A DNA stretch of 64,000 bases from Roseiarcus sp050015935 (GTDB taxonomy: Bacteria; Pseudomonadota; Alphaproteobacteria; Rhizobiales; Beijerinckiaceae), in the NCBI GenBank assembly GCA_050015935.1, contig JBEKAL010000001.1, positions 1 to 64,000 on the forward strand, written 5' to 3'. The position numbers and the translations under genes are program-made. The notes under the pieces are model-generated. The model was given only the letters and a program-made list of their open reading frames with translations. It ran no database searches and had not been told where the DNA came from. Shown one piece after another: positions 24,615-33,755 of the stretch (the stretch's first letter is position 1; every line of letters begins with the position of its first letter).

Positions 24615-25474
24615 TATTCCGCCCCCCGCTGCGTCTCGACGCGGAAGGGATGCGCGGGGTAGACGCCGAGGATGCGCATCTCGCGCGAGAAAAACTCGAG
24701 TTCTTCGAGCGCGCGCTTGAGCGGCGGATCGTCGGGATGGCCGTCGACGTCGGCGAGGAATTGGGTCGCGGAGAATTCGCCCTCGACCATGTAGCTCTCC
24801 AACTTGGTCATGTTGACGCCGTTGGTGGCGAAGCCGCCGAGCGCCTTGTAGAGCGCGGCGGGGACGTTGCGCACGCGAAAGACGAAGGTCGTCACCAGCG
24901 GCCCGTCGTGCGCGGCCGCCCAGCGCGGCGTCTTGGAGAGGACGACGAAGCGCGTGGTGTTGTGCGCCTCGTCCTCGACGTCGGCGGCCAGAGTCCTCAA
25001 GCCGTAGATTTCGCCCGCGAGCCGGCTCGCCAGCGCGGCGCGGGTCGGATCGCGCAACTCCGCCGCTTCGCGCGCCGAGCCGGCGGTGTCGCCGGCGACC
25101 ACCGGCTTGAGCGCGTATTTGCGGATGATCTTGCGGCATTGGCCGAGCGCGTGGACGTGGCTAGTGACGCTGCGCAAGCCTTCGAGCGTCGCGCCGGGAA
25201 CTCCGAGCAGTTGGAAGTGGATCGGCAAAAAGGTTTCGGCGACGATGTGCAGGCCGGAAGCGGGCAGCAGAGCATGGATGTCGGCGACGCGGCCGGCGAT
25301 CGAATTCTCGATCGGGATCATGCCGAGATCGGCCGTTTCGTCCTGCAAGGCGGCGAAGGCGTCCTCGAAAGTCGCGCACGGCAGCGGCGTGAATTCGGGA
25401 TAGTTGTCGAGGCAGGCGATGTGCGAATTGGCGCCCGGCTCGCCCTGGTAGGCGATGGTCTTGGCTTCGGTCAT
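24614..25474 (-). CDS. pheA: Prephenate dehydratase (monofunctional, ACT-regulated)
   Basis: A 286-residue enzyme turning prephenate into phenylpyruvate for phenylalanine synthesis. The dehydratase domain (about 5-185) shows AYQGEPGANS, IPIENSIAGRV and the NTTRFVVL motif. A C-terminal ACT domain (about 195-275; GALYKALGGF-like and KLESYM segments) should bind phenylalanine for feedback inhibition. There is no chorismate mutase domain, as usual in alphaproteobacteria. It overlaps kdsB by four bases. Confidence 0.94.
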   Translation of the reverse strand: MTEAKTIAYQGEPGANSHIACLDNYPEFTPLPCATFEDAFAALQDETADLGMIPIENSIAGRVADIHALLPASGLHIVAETFLPIHFQLLGVPGATLEGLRSVTSHVHALGQCRKIIRKYALKPVVAGDTAGSAREAAELRDPTRAALASRLAGEIYGLRTLAADVEDEAHNTTRFVVLSKTPRWAAAHDGPLVTTFVFRVRNVPAALYKALGGFATNGVNMTKLESYMVEGEFSATQFLADVDGHPDDPPLKRALEELEFFSREMRILGVYPAHPFRVETQRGAE

Positions 25475-26214
25475 GGCTTCTTCCCGGGCGCGAGCATTTC
25501 ACGAGCGCGGCGCAAGTCCTCGGGCGTGTCGACGCCGAGCGGCGCGACGTCGACCAGCGCGATGTCGATGCGCATGCCCGCCTCCAACGCGCGCAATTGT
25601 TCGAGCCTTTCGCGCCGCTCCAACGGCGAGGGCTTGAGCGCGACGAAGCGCGCCAGCGCTTCGCGCCGATAGGCGTAAAGGCCGATGTGATGGTAGAGCG
25701 GTCCCTCGCCCCAGGGCGCTCGGGTCCTGGTGAAATAGAGCGCTCGCAGGCGCCCCGGGCCGACCTCGGTCCCCACCGCCTTGACGACGTTGGGATCGTC
25801 GCGCTCTTCGGCGCGGGTGATCGGCGTCGCCAACGTCGCGATGTCGACCGCGGGATCGCTCAGCGGGCCGACCGCGGCGCGCACGGCGCTCCTCTCGATG
25901 GTCGGCAGATCGCCCTGCACGTTGACGACGACGTCGAAGCGCCCGCGCGAATCGAAGGCGCTGACGGCCTCGAAAATCCGGTCGGAGCCCGAGACGTGGT
26001 CGGGCCGCGTCAGCACGGCGCGTCCGCCGATCGCCTCGATCGCGTCGACGATCCTGGAATCGTCGGCCGCGACCAGAACCGGCCCGACGTCGGCTTCGAC
26101 GGCGCGCCGCCAGACGTGCGCGATCATCGGCTCGCCGTGGATGTCGGCGAGCGGCTTGCCGGGCAGGCGCGTCGAGGTCATGCGCGCGGGGATGAGGACG
26201 ATCGGGTTGGTCAT
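25471..26214 (-). CDS. kdsB: 3-deoxy-manno-octulosonate cytidylyltransferase KdsB
   Basis: A 247-residue enzyme activating Kdo as CMP-Kdo for lipid A inner-core synthesis. The nucleotide-binding start IPARMTSTRLPGKPLADI and the internal VVNVQGDLPTI and HHIGLYAYRREAL motifs are diagnostic. The ATG at 26214 fits the family start; the upstream extension is not conserved-looking. The 4-base overlap with pheA suggests translational coupling. Confidence 0.95.
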   Translation of the reverse strand: MTNPIVLIPARMTSTRLPGKPLADIHGEPMIAHVWRRAVEADVGPVLVAADDSRIVDAIEAIGGRAVLTRPDHVSGSDRIFEAVSAFDSRGRFDVVVNVQGDLPTIERSAVRAAVGPLSDPAVDIATLATPITRAEERDDPNVVKAVGTEVGPGRLRALYFTRTRAPWGEGPLYHHIGLYAYRREALARFVALKPSPLERRERLEQLRALEAGMRIDIALVDVAPLGVDTPEDLRRAREMLAPGKKP

Positions 26215-26363
26215 GGGCGGGTTCGGCTCGCGCAGTCGGAAAAAAGGCTGCGGCGCGGCGCTTATACGTGTTGCCAAGTCCGGCGCAAAGCCGCTAATCA
26301 GAATTTTCGGCGGGGCCTCGGGCGCCCCGCCGATCGACGTTCAGATCGGGGCCGCCCGCGCGC

Positions 26364-26900
<537 letters not shown>

Positions 26901-27160
26901 AAGGCGGCGGGCCTTCCCGACCACGGCGAGCCCGGCGGCGATTTTGCGCGGCGATGGCGGCGTTGGAGCGAGCGACATAGCGCCGGCGAAACCGCCGAAG
27001 TCGCCGACTTGAACCTGGCTGACGGCCCGGCTCGGCGCCTGCGCGAAATGGAGCCACAGATGTCGAGGGCGACGAACGCATCCGAGGAACGGCGGAAGGT
27101 CGGAATGCTGGTTCCGCCGCTGGCTCTGCTACTGGCGCTGATTTCGGCCTGCGCCGGCGC

Positions 27161-28963
27161 TCAGCATTCCTCGACGCCGCCGGCGGGCCGACGCCAAGCC
27201 GGGTCCGGTCGGAACTCGCGCACCCAGCGCGGGATATCGCCCGCCGGCATCGGCCGCGCCAGCGCATAGCCCTGCATCACGTCGCAACCCAAGGCCAGCA
27301 GGCGCATAATGTGGGCCGAGGTCTCAACTCCCTCGGCGACGAGGGAGCGACCAAAGGCGCGTCCCAGTCGGATCACGGCTTCGACGATGGCGAGGTCTTC
27401 CGCCCGCGCCAGCATTTGGCGTACGAAGGACTGGTCGATCTTGATCTCCGCCACCGGCAGATGTCGGACGTGGGCGAGGGTCGAGTAGCCGGTGCCGAAA
27501 TCGTCGAGGGAGAAAGCGACGCCGAGCTTCCGGCACTCCTCGATCATTTGGCGGATGACGTCCAGGTCCTTCAAGGCCGCAGTCTCGACAATCTCGATGC
27601 GGAGACGGTCCCGCCCCGCCTCGGGGCAATGATCCAAGGCACCGGCGAGGGCGCCGGGGAATCCCGGCTGCAGCAACTGGCGGGCGAAGACGTTGACGCT
27701 GACGCACAGATCGACGCCCTCGCGCCGCCATTGCGCGATCTGGGACAATGCCTCACGAATCGCCCACTCCCCGACCTTGAGCGCGAGATCGGTGTCCTCG
27801 ATCAGCGGCAGGAACTCAGCCGGCGGCAACAAGCCGAGGCTCGGATGTTGCCAGCGGATCAGCGCTTCGGCGCCGACGCATCGGCCATTTCGGCAATCCA
27901 CCTGGGGCTGGTAATAGAGGCGGAACTGCCCCGATTCCATGGCCTCGGCAAGCCGCCGGAGGGTCTCGTGGCGCGAATGGATGCGCTGCTCGATCCGGGC
28001 GTCGAACAATCGGTAACGGTTCTTGCCGGACTGCTTGGCGGCGTACATGGCATGGTCGGCATGACGGACCAGGGTGTCGGGATCGACCGGATCATCCGGA
28101 AACATGGTCACGCCGATGCTTGCGGAAACGCCGGCCTGCAGACCGTCGCCGAGCGCATAGGGGGCCGACACCGCATGAAGCAGGCGATCGAGGGCCGATC
28201 GGCAGTCGTCGTCGCGGGTCAAGCCTGAGAGCACGACGGCGAATTCATCGCCGCCGAGCCGGGCCGCGGTGTCGCCGCTGCGCACGCCGGCCACGAGCCG
28301 CTTCGCCACCTCGACCAGCAACTGGTTCCCGGTCTGCCGGCCGAGCCCGTCATTGACCTCCTTGAAGCCGTCGAGGTTGAGGGAGCAGACCGCGATGCGG
28401 GCGCCGGCCCGCTCATTCTGGCCGATCGCTTGGCGCAGGCGGTCGGCGAGCAGCAGGCGGTTGGGCAGGCCGGTCAGCGGGTCGTGATAGGCAATCCGCT
28501 CCGGGCGCCCGGCAGGCGTCTCGCCCTCGTCGGTGTCGTGAACAGCGACGAGCACGTAGCGCTCGCCGTCTATCTCGACCAGCTTCCCCGACAACGTCAC
28601 ATTGACGATCGCGCCATCTTTGCGCTGCATCGGCGTTTCGAAGCCGAGGACCTCGCCGTCGCGCTCGATTTTCTCCCGCCATTCGCGTCGGCGCCGGTCG
28701 TCGATCCAGAGGCCGAGACCACTGGGGAGCGTGGTCCGTCCGACCAGTTCGTCGGGACGATAGCCGAAATATTCGGGAAAGCTGAGGTTAACCTCGAGGA
28801 TGACGCCATCGACGAGACGGATCAACGCCTTGGCGTCGGGAACCAGGCTGAAAAGCGCGGCAAATTTTGCCTTGGACTCGAGCACGGCCTCTTCCGCCGG
28901 CAGACGCGCGCCGACGTCGCGGGCGCTGGCGATGAAACGCCGGCTTGCGCATTGTCGACCCAT
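27161..28963 (-). CDS. PAS-GGDEF-EAL c-di-GMP turnover protein
   Basis: A 600-residue soluble protein with a PAS domain (about 25-145), a GGDEF domain (intact GGDEF at 237-241, inhibitory-site RSGD at 228-231) and an EAL domain (GAEALIRW at about 364-371, DDFGTGYS, KIDQSFV). All key motifs are intact, so it may both make and degrade c-di-GMP, with the PAS domain sensing a ligand or redox state. No membrane segment is visible. The ATG at 28963 is chosen because the in-frame extension to 29239 is not protein-like. Confidence 0.88.
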   Translation of the reverse strand: MGRQCASRRFIASARDVGARLPAEEAVLESKAKFAALFSLVPDAKALIRLVDGVILEVNLSFPEYFGYRPDELVGRTTLPSGLGLWIDDRRRREWREKIERDGEVLGFETPMQRKDGAIVNVTLSGKLVEIDGERYVLVAVHDTDEGETPAGRPERIAYHDPLTGLPNRLLLADRLRQAIGQNERAGARIAVCSLNLDGFKEVNDGLGRQTGNQLLVEVAKRLVAGVRSGDTAARLGGDEFAVVLSGLTRDDDCRSALDRLLHAVSAPYALGDGLQAGVSASIGVTMFPDDPVDPDTLVRHADHAMYAAKQSGKNRYRLFDARIEQRIHSRHETLRRLAEAMESGQFRLYYQPQVDCRNGRCVGAEALIRWQHPSLGLLPPAEFLPLIEDTDLALKVGEWAIREALSQIAQWRREGVDLCVSVNVFARQLLQPGFPGALAGALDHCPEAGRDRLRIEIVETAALKDLDVIRQMIEECRKLGVAFSLDDFGTGYSTLAHVRHLPVAEIKIDQSFVRQMLARAEDLAIVEAVIRLGRAFGRSLVAEGVETSAHIMRLLALGCDVMQGYALARPMPAGDIPRWVREFRPDPAWRRPAGGVEEC

Positions 28964-29746
28964 AGGCGAAGCTCGCCGATGCTCCTCGTCGCTCCCGGCG
29001 CTCGGCGAGAAGGGACGTCTCGATAGAGACGGCTGCGGATCACAACTCTCTTTGGACTCTCCGAAATGCGGCTTTGCCGCGTGGCGACAGTTCGCGAGCA
29101 AGCGACAGGACGCAGAGTCGCGGCTGCCGCTCGGGCAGCGCCGAAATCTGCACGGTAATGGTTTTCTTGGCATCCTGCGCCTTCTATCGCCACATTGGAG
29201 CGACAAAGCGCGCCTGATGCGCCAGCGCTCGCCTGTCATATGCGGCGACGCACGTTTCCACTCTTGAACTCTTGGCGGCGGCGGGTCTGGCCGGCCTCCG
29301 GAAGGCGCGCGGCGCGGAGCCTTGCGGCGCGCGGCGCATCAGGATGTCGTCGCCTCGCCCCATGACAAATCCCAATAAGGCGTGTTGTCTCGTCACCTGG
29401 AAACGACAATTGCGGCGATCGCCTTGGGTCAAGCCGGCGTTGTTTCTCGGGTCGGTCGGTTGGAGCCCTCGCCGAGACAAAGTTGTCATACTTTCTCAGC
29501 GATTCCGTTAATGTTCACGCGACATCCCTGCGACAAAATGTCGTTGCGCGGATCGTGTCGACTGAAGGGGTCCCGCTGCGCGGGGCCACTTCAGACTCTC
29601 GGCGGTTCCCCGCCGCTGTCTTCTGTAATAGACGTGGGCGGAGGGTGAACGGCGCCGCCGTCCGAACGCGCGGGGACAAGCGGTTGGAACTGGTCCTCGC
29701 CGACCTTGAAGACCCGCCCCTCGAGGCGACGCACTGGACCGGCGCG
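28964..29746. other. Divergent intergenic region before the WD40 gene
   Basis: 783 bases between the GGDEF-EAL gene and the WD40 gene. It has A/T-richer stretches near 29360-29560 that may hold promoters and an imperfect hairpin at 29562-29594. No gene is convincing; in-frame extensions of both neighbours have shadow-like composition. Confidence 0.5.
29562..29594. repeat. Imperfect hairpin in the WD40 gene leader
   Basis: CTGAAGGGGTCCCGC pairs with a downstream CGGGGCCACTTCAG-like arm (6 bp perfect outside, then GC pairs with mismatches). It lies about 150 bases upstream of the WD40 start; role unknown. Confidence 0.35.
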
Positions 29747-30835
29747 ATGACGATCAAGGCTTCCGGCGTTTGGCTTCGCTATCTTTTGGTCTGCGTCGTC
29801 GTCCTGTGGACGGCGAGCGAGGCGTTCGCCGGCGACAAGCCGACGTCGTCGACCGACGCCTTACGCGTCGCGGCGGCTGTCGCGCCAGACGGGCCCGATC
29901 AGGCGCCGGCGGCGCAAAGCGATCTCGCCGGTCAGGTGGATGCGGTCGCCTTCTCGCCCGACGGGCGCTTTGTCGTCTCGGGCGGCGCCGACATGACCGT
30001 CGAGTTGTGGGAGCTTGCGAGCGGCAAGCTCGTCAAGACTCTTGCGGGGCATGGCGGCGCCGTGTCGTCCCTCGCCTTCTCGCCCGACGGGCGTTTCGTC
30101 GTTTCCGGCAGCCTGGACGTGACCATCAAGCTGTGGGACGTGGCGAGCGGCAAGTTGATCGAGACCTTCGACTTCGACGGGCAGGCGGGCGATGTGGCTT
30201 CTGTCGCCTTCGCGCCGGACGGAGGCGCCGTCGTCTCGGGCGGCTTGGACCGAACTGTCAAACTGTGGGATGTGGCGAGCGGCAAGGCGATAAGGACTTT
30301 CGAGGGGCATGGCGAAGCCGTGCTTTGCGTCGCCTTCTCGCCCGACGGCCGCCTTGTCGCCTCGGGCAGCGACGATCGCACCGTCAAGCTGTGGAACGCG
30401 GCGAGCGGCAAGCCGATCAAGACTTTCGCGGCGCAGGACGGCAGCGTGACGTCCCTCGCCTTTTCGCCCGACGGCCGCTCGATCGTCTCGGCCAACGACA
30501 GCGACGACCAATCCCTCATGTTGTGGGATGTGGCGGGGGGCAAGCCGATCAGGATCTTCGGGGGCCATGGCAAGGGCGTTTCCTCGGTCGCCTTTTCGCC
30601 GGACGGTCGCTCGATCGTCTCGGGCGGTTGGGACGAGACCGTGAAGCTGTGGGATGCGGCGAGCGGCAAATTGATCCGGACCTTCGAAGGGCACCGCGAC
30701 GCCGTGCTTTCCGTCGCCTTCTCGCCGGACGGTCGCTCGATCGTCTCGGGAAGTTGGGACAGGACCCTGAAGCTGTGGGACGTGGCGAGCGGCGACGTGA
30801 TCAAGACATTCGGGCCGATCGCGCAAGAGCGTTAG
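29747..30835 (+). CDS. Secreted WD40-repeat beta-propeller protein
   Basis: A 362-residue protein with an N-terminal signal peptide (about 1-29, hydrophobic LLVCVVVLW then ASEAFA) and seven WD40 repeats from about residue 62 to 358. Each has a form of VAFSPDGR...VSG...D.TVKLWD.ASGK. Seven blades make a complete propeller. The repeats are unusually alike and contain no other domain, so it is probably a periplasmic protein-binding scaffold. It is convergent with the flagellar operon and has no obvious operon partner. The start at 29747 begins at the signal peptide. Confidence 0.88.
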   Translation: MTIKASGVWLRYLLVCVVVLWTASEAFAGDKPTSSTDALRVAAAVAPDGPDQAPAAQSDLAGQVDAVAFSPDGRFVVSGGADMTVELWELASGKLVKTLAGHGGAVSSLAFSPDGRFVVSGSLDVTIKLWDVASGKLIETFDFDGQAGDVASVAFAPDGGAVVSGGLDRTVKLWDVASGKAIRTFEGHGEAVLCVAFSPDGRLVASGSDDRTVKLWNAASGKPIKTFAAQDGSVTSLAFSPDGRSIVSANDSDDQSLMLWDVAGGKPIRIFGGHGKGVSSVAFSPDGRSIVSGGWDETVKLWDAASGKLIRTFEGHRDAVLSVAFSPDGRSIVSGSWDRTLKLWDVASGDVIKTFGPIAQER

Positions 30836-30886
30836 AAGGGCGTCCCGCTCGTCCCGTCGGCGAATCCGTCCATCCGCGCCTCGTTT

Positions 30887-30909
30887 CGCGCCGCCCGTCC
30901 GGCGGCGCG
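30887..30909. terminator. Hairpin between the WD40 gene and the flagellar operon end
   Basis: CGCGCCGCC (30887-30895) pairs perfectly with GGCGGCGCG (30901-30909) around CGTCC. It lies between two convergent transcription units and may stop both; no T-tract. Confidence 0.5.
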
Positions 30910-31058
30910 CGTCGGACCGGCGCGGGGTCCGCCTCGACACGGCAAGCTCATGGGCGGCGCCGACGCCAAACTCGACGAAGACGACTCGCGGCGCGGCTCG
31001 GGCGCTCATGGCGAGGCTGCCCGTCGGATCGGGGCCAATCGTCCGATGCGGCCGATCG

Positions 31059-31514
31059 TTACAGATGCTGCTTGGCTTGCGCGCTGGAAAGAAAGGTGAA
31101 TTCCTGAATTCCCATGTCGACGACGATCTCGGCGTTCAGGCGCGCGTTGACATTCTTGATCAAGGTCTTGGTCATCTTGTTCAGATCGAAGGCGTCCAGA
31201 TGGTCGAAATCGATCGTGCTGTCGTCGTAGAGGTAGCGAAACGCCTCGTCGACGACAAATGCATCGGGCGGGACCGGACTCTTCTTAATGGCGGCGGTGT
31301 CGACGACATAGGAAAGCTGCGCGACGACATACCCCTTCACGGTCCCGTCGCGGATCTTGGGAACATTGATCTCCTTTGTCTTCCTGGATTCTCGCGCCGA
31401 CGCGGCGGCGGCGACCGGCGGTTTCGCGACGGCCTCGCGCAGGTGGCTCATGGCGTAGCCCGCCGCGAGCGTGGTCAGGCACGCCCAAAAGCCGACGAGA
31501 ATGATTCTGATCAT
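31059..31514 (-). CDS. Single-pass membrane protein, FliL-like, at the end of the flagellar operon
   Basis: A 151-residue protein with one N-terminal membrane helix (about 2-22) and a periplasmic domain. The later half (GYVVAQLSYVVD, then LIKNVNARLNAEIVVDMGIQEF) weakly resembles the C-terminal part of FliL, but a standard fliL already lies at 42256-42783. Its ATG overlaps the preceding flgN-like gene by four bases, so it belongs to the operon. A stator- or secretion-associated accessory role is an inference only. Confidence 0.65.
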   Translation of the reverse strand: MIRIILVGFWACLTTLAAGYAMSHLREAVAKPPVAAAASARESRKTKEINVPKIRDGTVKGYVVAQLSYVVDTAAIKKSPVPPDAFVVDEAFRYLYDDSTIDFDHLDAFDLNKMTKTLIKNVNARLNAEIVVDMGIQEFTFLSSAQAKQHL

Positions 31515-31924
31515 TCGTCGTGGTCCAACCAGGAACGGGCCGAATAGGTGCCGTCGGACTGGCTTTCGCGGATCGCTCGCGCGATGATGTCGGAGACCGC
31601 TTGCGCCGCCTTCAACTGCGTGCGCAGCATGCGATGGTTCGTTTCCAGCTTGTCGTGAAGATCGGCGAGTGCGGCCCGAAGGATAGGACCGACTTGATTG
31701 TTGGCGAGCGCCGGCGCGAGACGTTTCAGCTCCAGCAATCCCTGACTCTTGCGCAAGTTGTAAGCATTGTAGTCGACCGATCCGCGCCGCGCAATGTCTT
31801 GGTTTTCCTCGTCGAGCGTTTGGCGCAGTCGATCGACGACTGGTAGAATCATCGCGATCGGGCTCTGAGAACGCCCCGAATTCGCCGCGGCGAAGTTTGG
31901 GTGACGAAGAATTGCAGCGCTCAT
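31511..31924 (-). CDS. flgN: FlgN-like flagellar export chaperone
   Basis: A 137-residue, mostly helical protein. The pattern LRQTLDEENQDIARR near residue 33 and the later LRTQLKAAQAVSDIIARAI helix match alphaproteobacterial FlgN-like proteins, which chaperone hook-filament junction proteins FlgK and FlgL. It overlaps flgJ by four bases upstream and the membrane-protein gene by four bases downstream. The assignment rests on pattern and position rather than a signature motif. Confidence 0.65.
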   Translation of the reverse strand: MSAAILRHPNFAAANSGRSQSPIAMILPVVDRLRQTLDEENQDIARRGSVDYNAYNLRKSQGLLELKRLAPALANNQVGPILRAALADLHDKLETNHRMLRTQLKAAQAVSDIIARAIRESQSDGTYSARSWLDHDE

Positions 31925-32517
31925 GAGCGTTTGTGATCCGCAAAGAGGAAGGCGCCGTCCGAGTGAGCGACGCCGCTCGGCAGCGATAAGGCGTTGGCGC
32001 TCATTTGCGCCGCCTCATGCGCGTCCGGGGTGTCCAGACGGCTCGCGCGCTCCAACGATTCGCTCGCCGACAGCGGGTGCGCCGCGAACAATCGTCTGGC
32101 GATCCCCAACGACCCGGATTTGGCGATCTGCCGCGCCACCTGATCGGCGAGCATGGATTTCCACATATCGCCCGCCAGGCCCTGGCCAAAGGCCGCGGAT
32201 CCGTCCTTCGGCAACATCTCGTTGACGAAACCGTTGAGCAGGACGGCTTCGAAATCGACTTGCGCCTTCGCCGCTTTGTCGCTCGCGGCGAACGCCGCGT
32301 CGACGAATCGCGATCGCGCGTCCGCGGCTCCCGCGACTGGTGCCGGGGCGGGCGAGGAAAGCCGCGCCGTCTGCGCGAGCGTCTCGGAGAAGTCCGCCGT
32401 TTCCGCCGCTCCTGCGCCGGCGAGCTCGTTGAGCCGCTGCGTGGCCGCCGCCGCGCGGGCCGGATCGGCGGCCTTGGCCACTTCGAGCACGACATCCGAG
32501 GGAGAATCGATGGCCAT
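31921..32517 (-). CDS. flgJ: FlgJ-like rod-binding protein, no muramidase domain
   Basis: A 198-residue protein. The rod-binding domain is visible at about residues 88-140 (FEAVLLNGFVNEMLP, SMLADQVARQIAKSG). The C-terminal peptidoglycan hydrolase domain of enterobacterial FlgJ is absent, which is usual in alphaproteobacteria. A separate lytic transglycosylase in the cluster (57958-58647) may supply that activity. It acts as a rod-assembly scaffold. Confidence 0.82.
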   Translation of the reverse strand: MAIDSPSDVVLEVAKAADPARAAAATQRLNELAGAGAAETADFSETLAQTARLSSPAPAPVAGAADARSRFVDAAFAASDKAAKAQVDFEAVLLNGFVNEMLPKDGSAAFGQGLAGDMWKSMLADQVARQIAKSGSLGIARRLFAAHPLSASESLERASRLDTPDAHEAAQMSANALSLPSGVAHSDGAFLFADHKRS

Positions 32518-32564
32518 GGAACCGCCGAGAGGCGTTGAACTCCGTCGAGTTTCCTCTCCGGGCC

Positions 32565-32963
32565 TTACGCCGAGCTTGACTTCGGATTGCGCAGCGAGCG
32601 TTCGATGAGATCGGCGAGCTCCTTGCGCTGCCTTTGATCGCGATACCGCGCGTCGGCGCTTTCGCGGGCGCGATCCGCGAGTTTGGCGCGCGTTCCCTGA
32701 TCGATGGCCCGTCGCGTCTGCGCCTCGTACTCGGCGGCGGCGGCGGCGATCTCCTTTTCCAAGGCGCGAATGCGGCGCAAGCCCGCCGCCGCGGGCGCCC
32801 CATATGCGGCGACGCCGCGCTCCATCGCGTCCAACATTTCACAATGATTCCGCGCCAGATCATCGCGCTCGCGGCTGAGCGCGTTCAGCCGCCAAACCGC
32901 GAGATCATGCATTTCCTTGTGCAGGCGCCCGATTTTCTCGAGGGCCTGGAGTCGTCTTTTCAT
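32565..32963 (-). CDS. fliJ: FliJ-like coiled-coil protein
   Basis: A 132-residue, highly charged, all-helical protein with heptad-like spacing throughout, as in FliJ, the stalk of the flagellar export ATPase that contacts FlhA. Sequence motifs are too weak for certainty; position after fliR, and size, support the call. It is followed by flgJ after about 50 bases. Confidence 0.6.
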   Translation of the reverse strand: MKRRLQALEKIGRLHKEMHDLAVWRLNALSRERDDLARNHCEMLDAMERGVAAYGAPAAAGLRRIRALEKEIAAAAAEYEAQTRRAIDQGTRAKLADRARESADARYRDQRQRKELADLIERSLRNPKSSSA

Positions 32964-32966
32964 CGC

Positions 32967-33755
32967 TTATCCCGATATGAGCCAGGACTCGAAACCCAGC
33001 ATGAACTCGCCAAGAAGCGGCTTGATCGAGAAATACAACAACAACAGCCCTCCAGCGATGATGAACGGCATGGACATAAAGAAAATCGCGATTTGCGGGG
33101 TCAGACGGTTGATGAGGCTCATCGCCAGATTGACGACGATCGCATAGATGAAAAACGGCGAGGACACCCGAAGCGCGATGCGAAAGGTGTCGCCGAGCGT
33201 CGAGGCGACCTGCCGCAATGAATATCCCGGATTGAACTCGGCGCCGATCGGAATCGCGTGATAAGAGGCCGCCAGGCCGCGCAAGACTTCCCAATGGGCG
33301 TCGGTGACGAAGATCAGCGCCGTCGCCGACAAGGTCACCAAGCTGGCGAGCGGCGGCAGCGCTTGATTCGGCTCCAGGTCAATTCCGAACGGATTGGCCA
33401 TGCTGAGCATTGTCGCCGCTCCCGCCGCCAGGGTCTCCAGCGCAAGAAAAAACAACCGGCCGAGGAGGCCGATCAATCCGCCGATCAACGTCTCGAACAC
33501 GATCAATCGCAGCGCCGGGATCGGATCGGCGCTGAACGATCGCAACGGCGCCTCATCGAGAAGAAGCGGCGCCAACGACAGCGTCACCGCCACCGCAATG
33601 AACAATCGAATCTGCACCGGTATCTGCGCGCTCGATATCCCCGGCATCAGCATCAGGCACGCGCCGATGCGGCAGAAGAGAATGAACGTCGCCAACGTCA
33701 CGTTGGGATTGAGGATCGCGCCGGCGCCCGCGAATATGTCGTCGTTCGCGTTCAC
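32967..33755 (-). CDS. fliR: Flagellar export gate protein FliR
   Basis: A 262-residue membrane protein with about six hydrophobic segments, part of the FliP-FliQ-FliR export gate. Conserved stretches include RIGACLMLMPGISS near residue 29, VFETLIGGLIGLLGR and SSPFFIYAIVVNL. The start is GTG at 33755, which shares one base with the flhA stop (TAGTG), implying coupled translation. Confidence 0.93.
   Translation of the reverse strand: MNANDDIFAGAGAILNPNVTLATFILFCRIGACLMLMPGISSAQIPVQIRLFIAVAVTLSLAPLLLDEAPLRSFSADPIPALRLIVFETLIGGLIGLLGRLFFLALETLAAGAATMLSMANPFGIDLEPNQALPPLASLVTLSATALIFVTDAHWEVLRGLAASYHAIPIGAEFNPGYSLRQVASTLGDTFRIALRVSSPFFIYAIVVNLAMSLINRLTPQIAIFFMSMPFIIAGGLLLLYFSIKPLLGEFMLGFESWLISG

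Noticed and set aside
27009..27269. Small plus-strand frame with a lipobox-like LISAC segment
   Set aside because: Overlaps the certain end of the GGDEF-EAL gene by over 100 bases, has no family match and no clear ribosome site.
29861..31009. Antisense frames opposite the WD40 gene
   Set aside because: Their apparent repeats only mirror the WD40 DNA repeats on the other strand.
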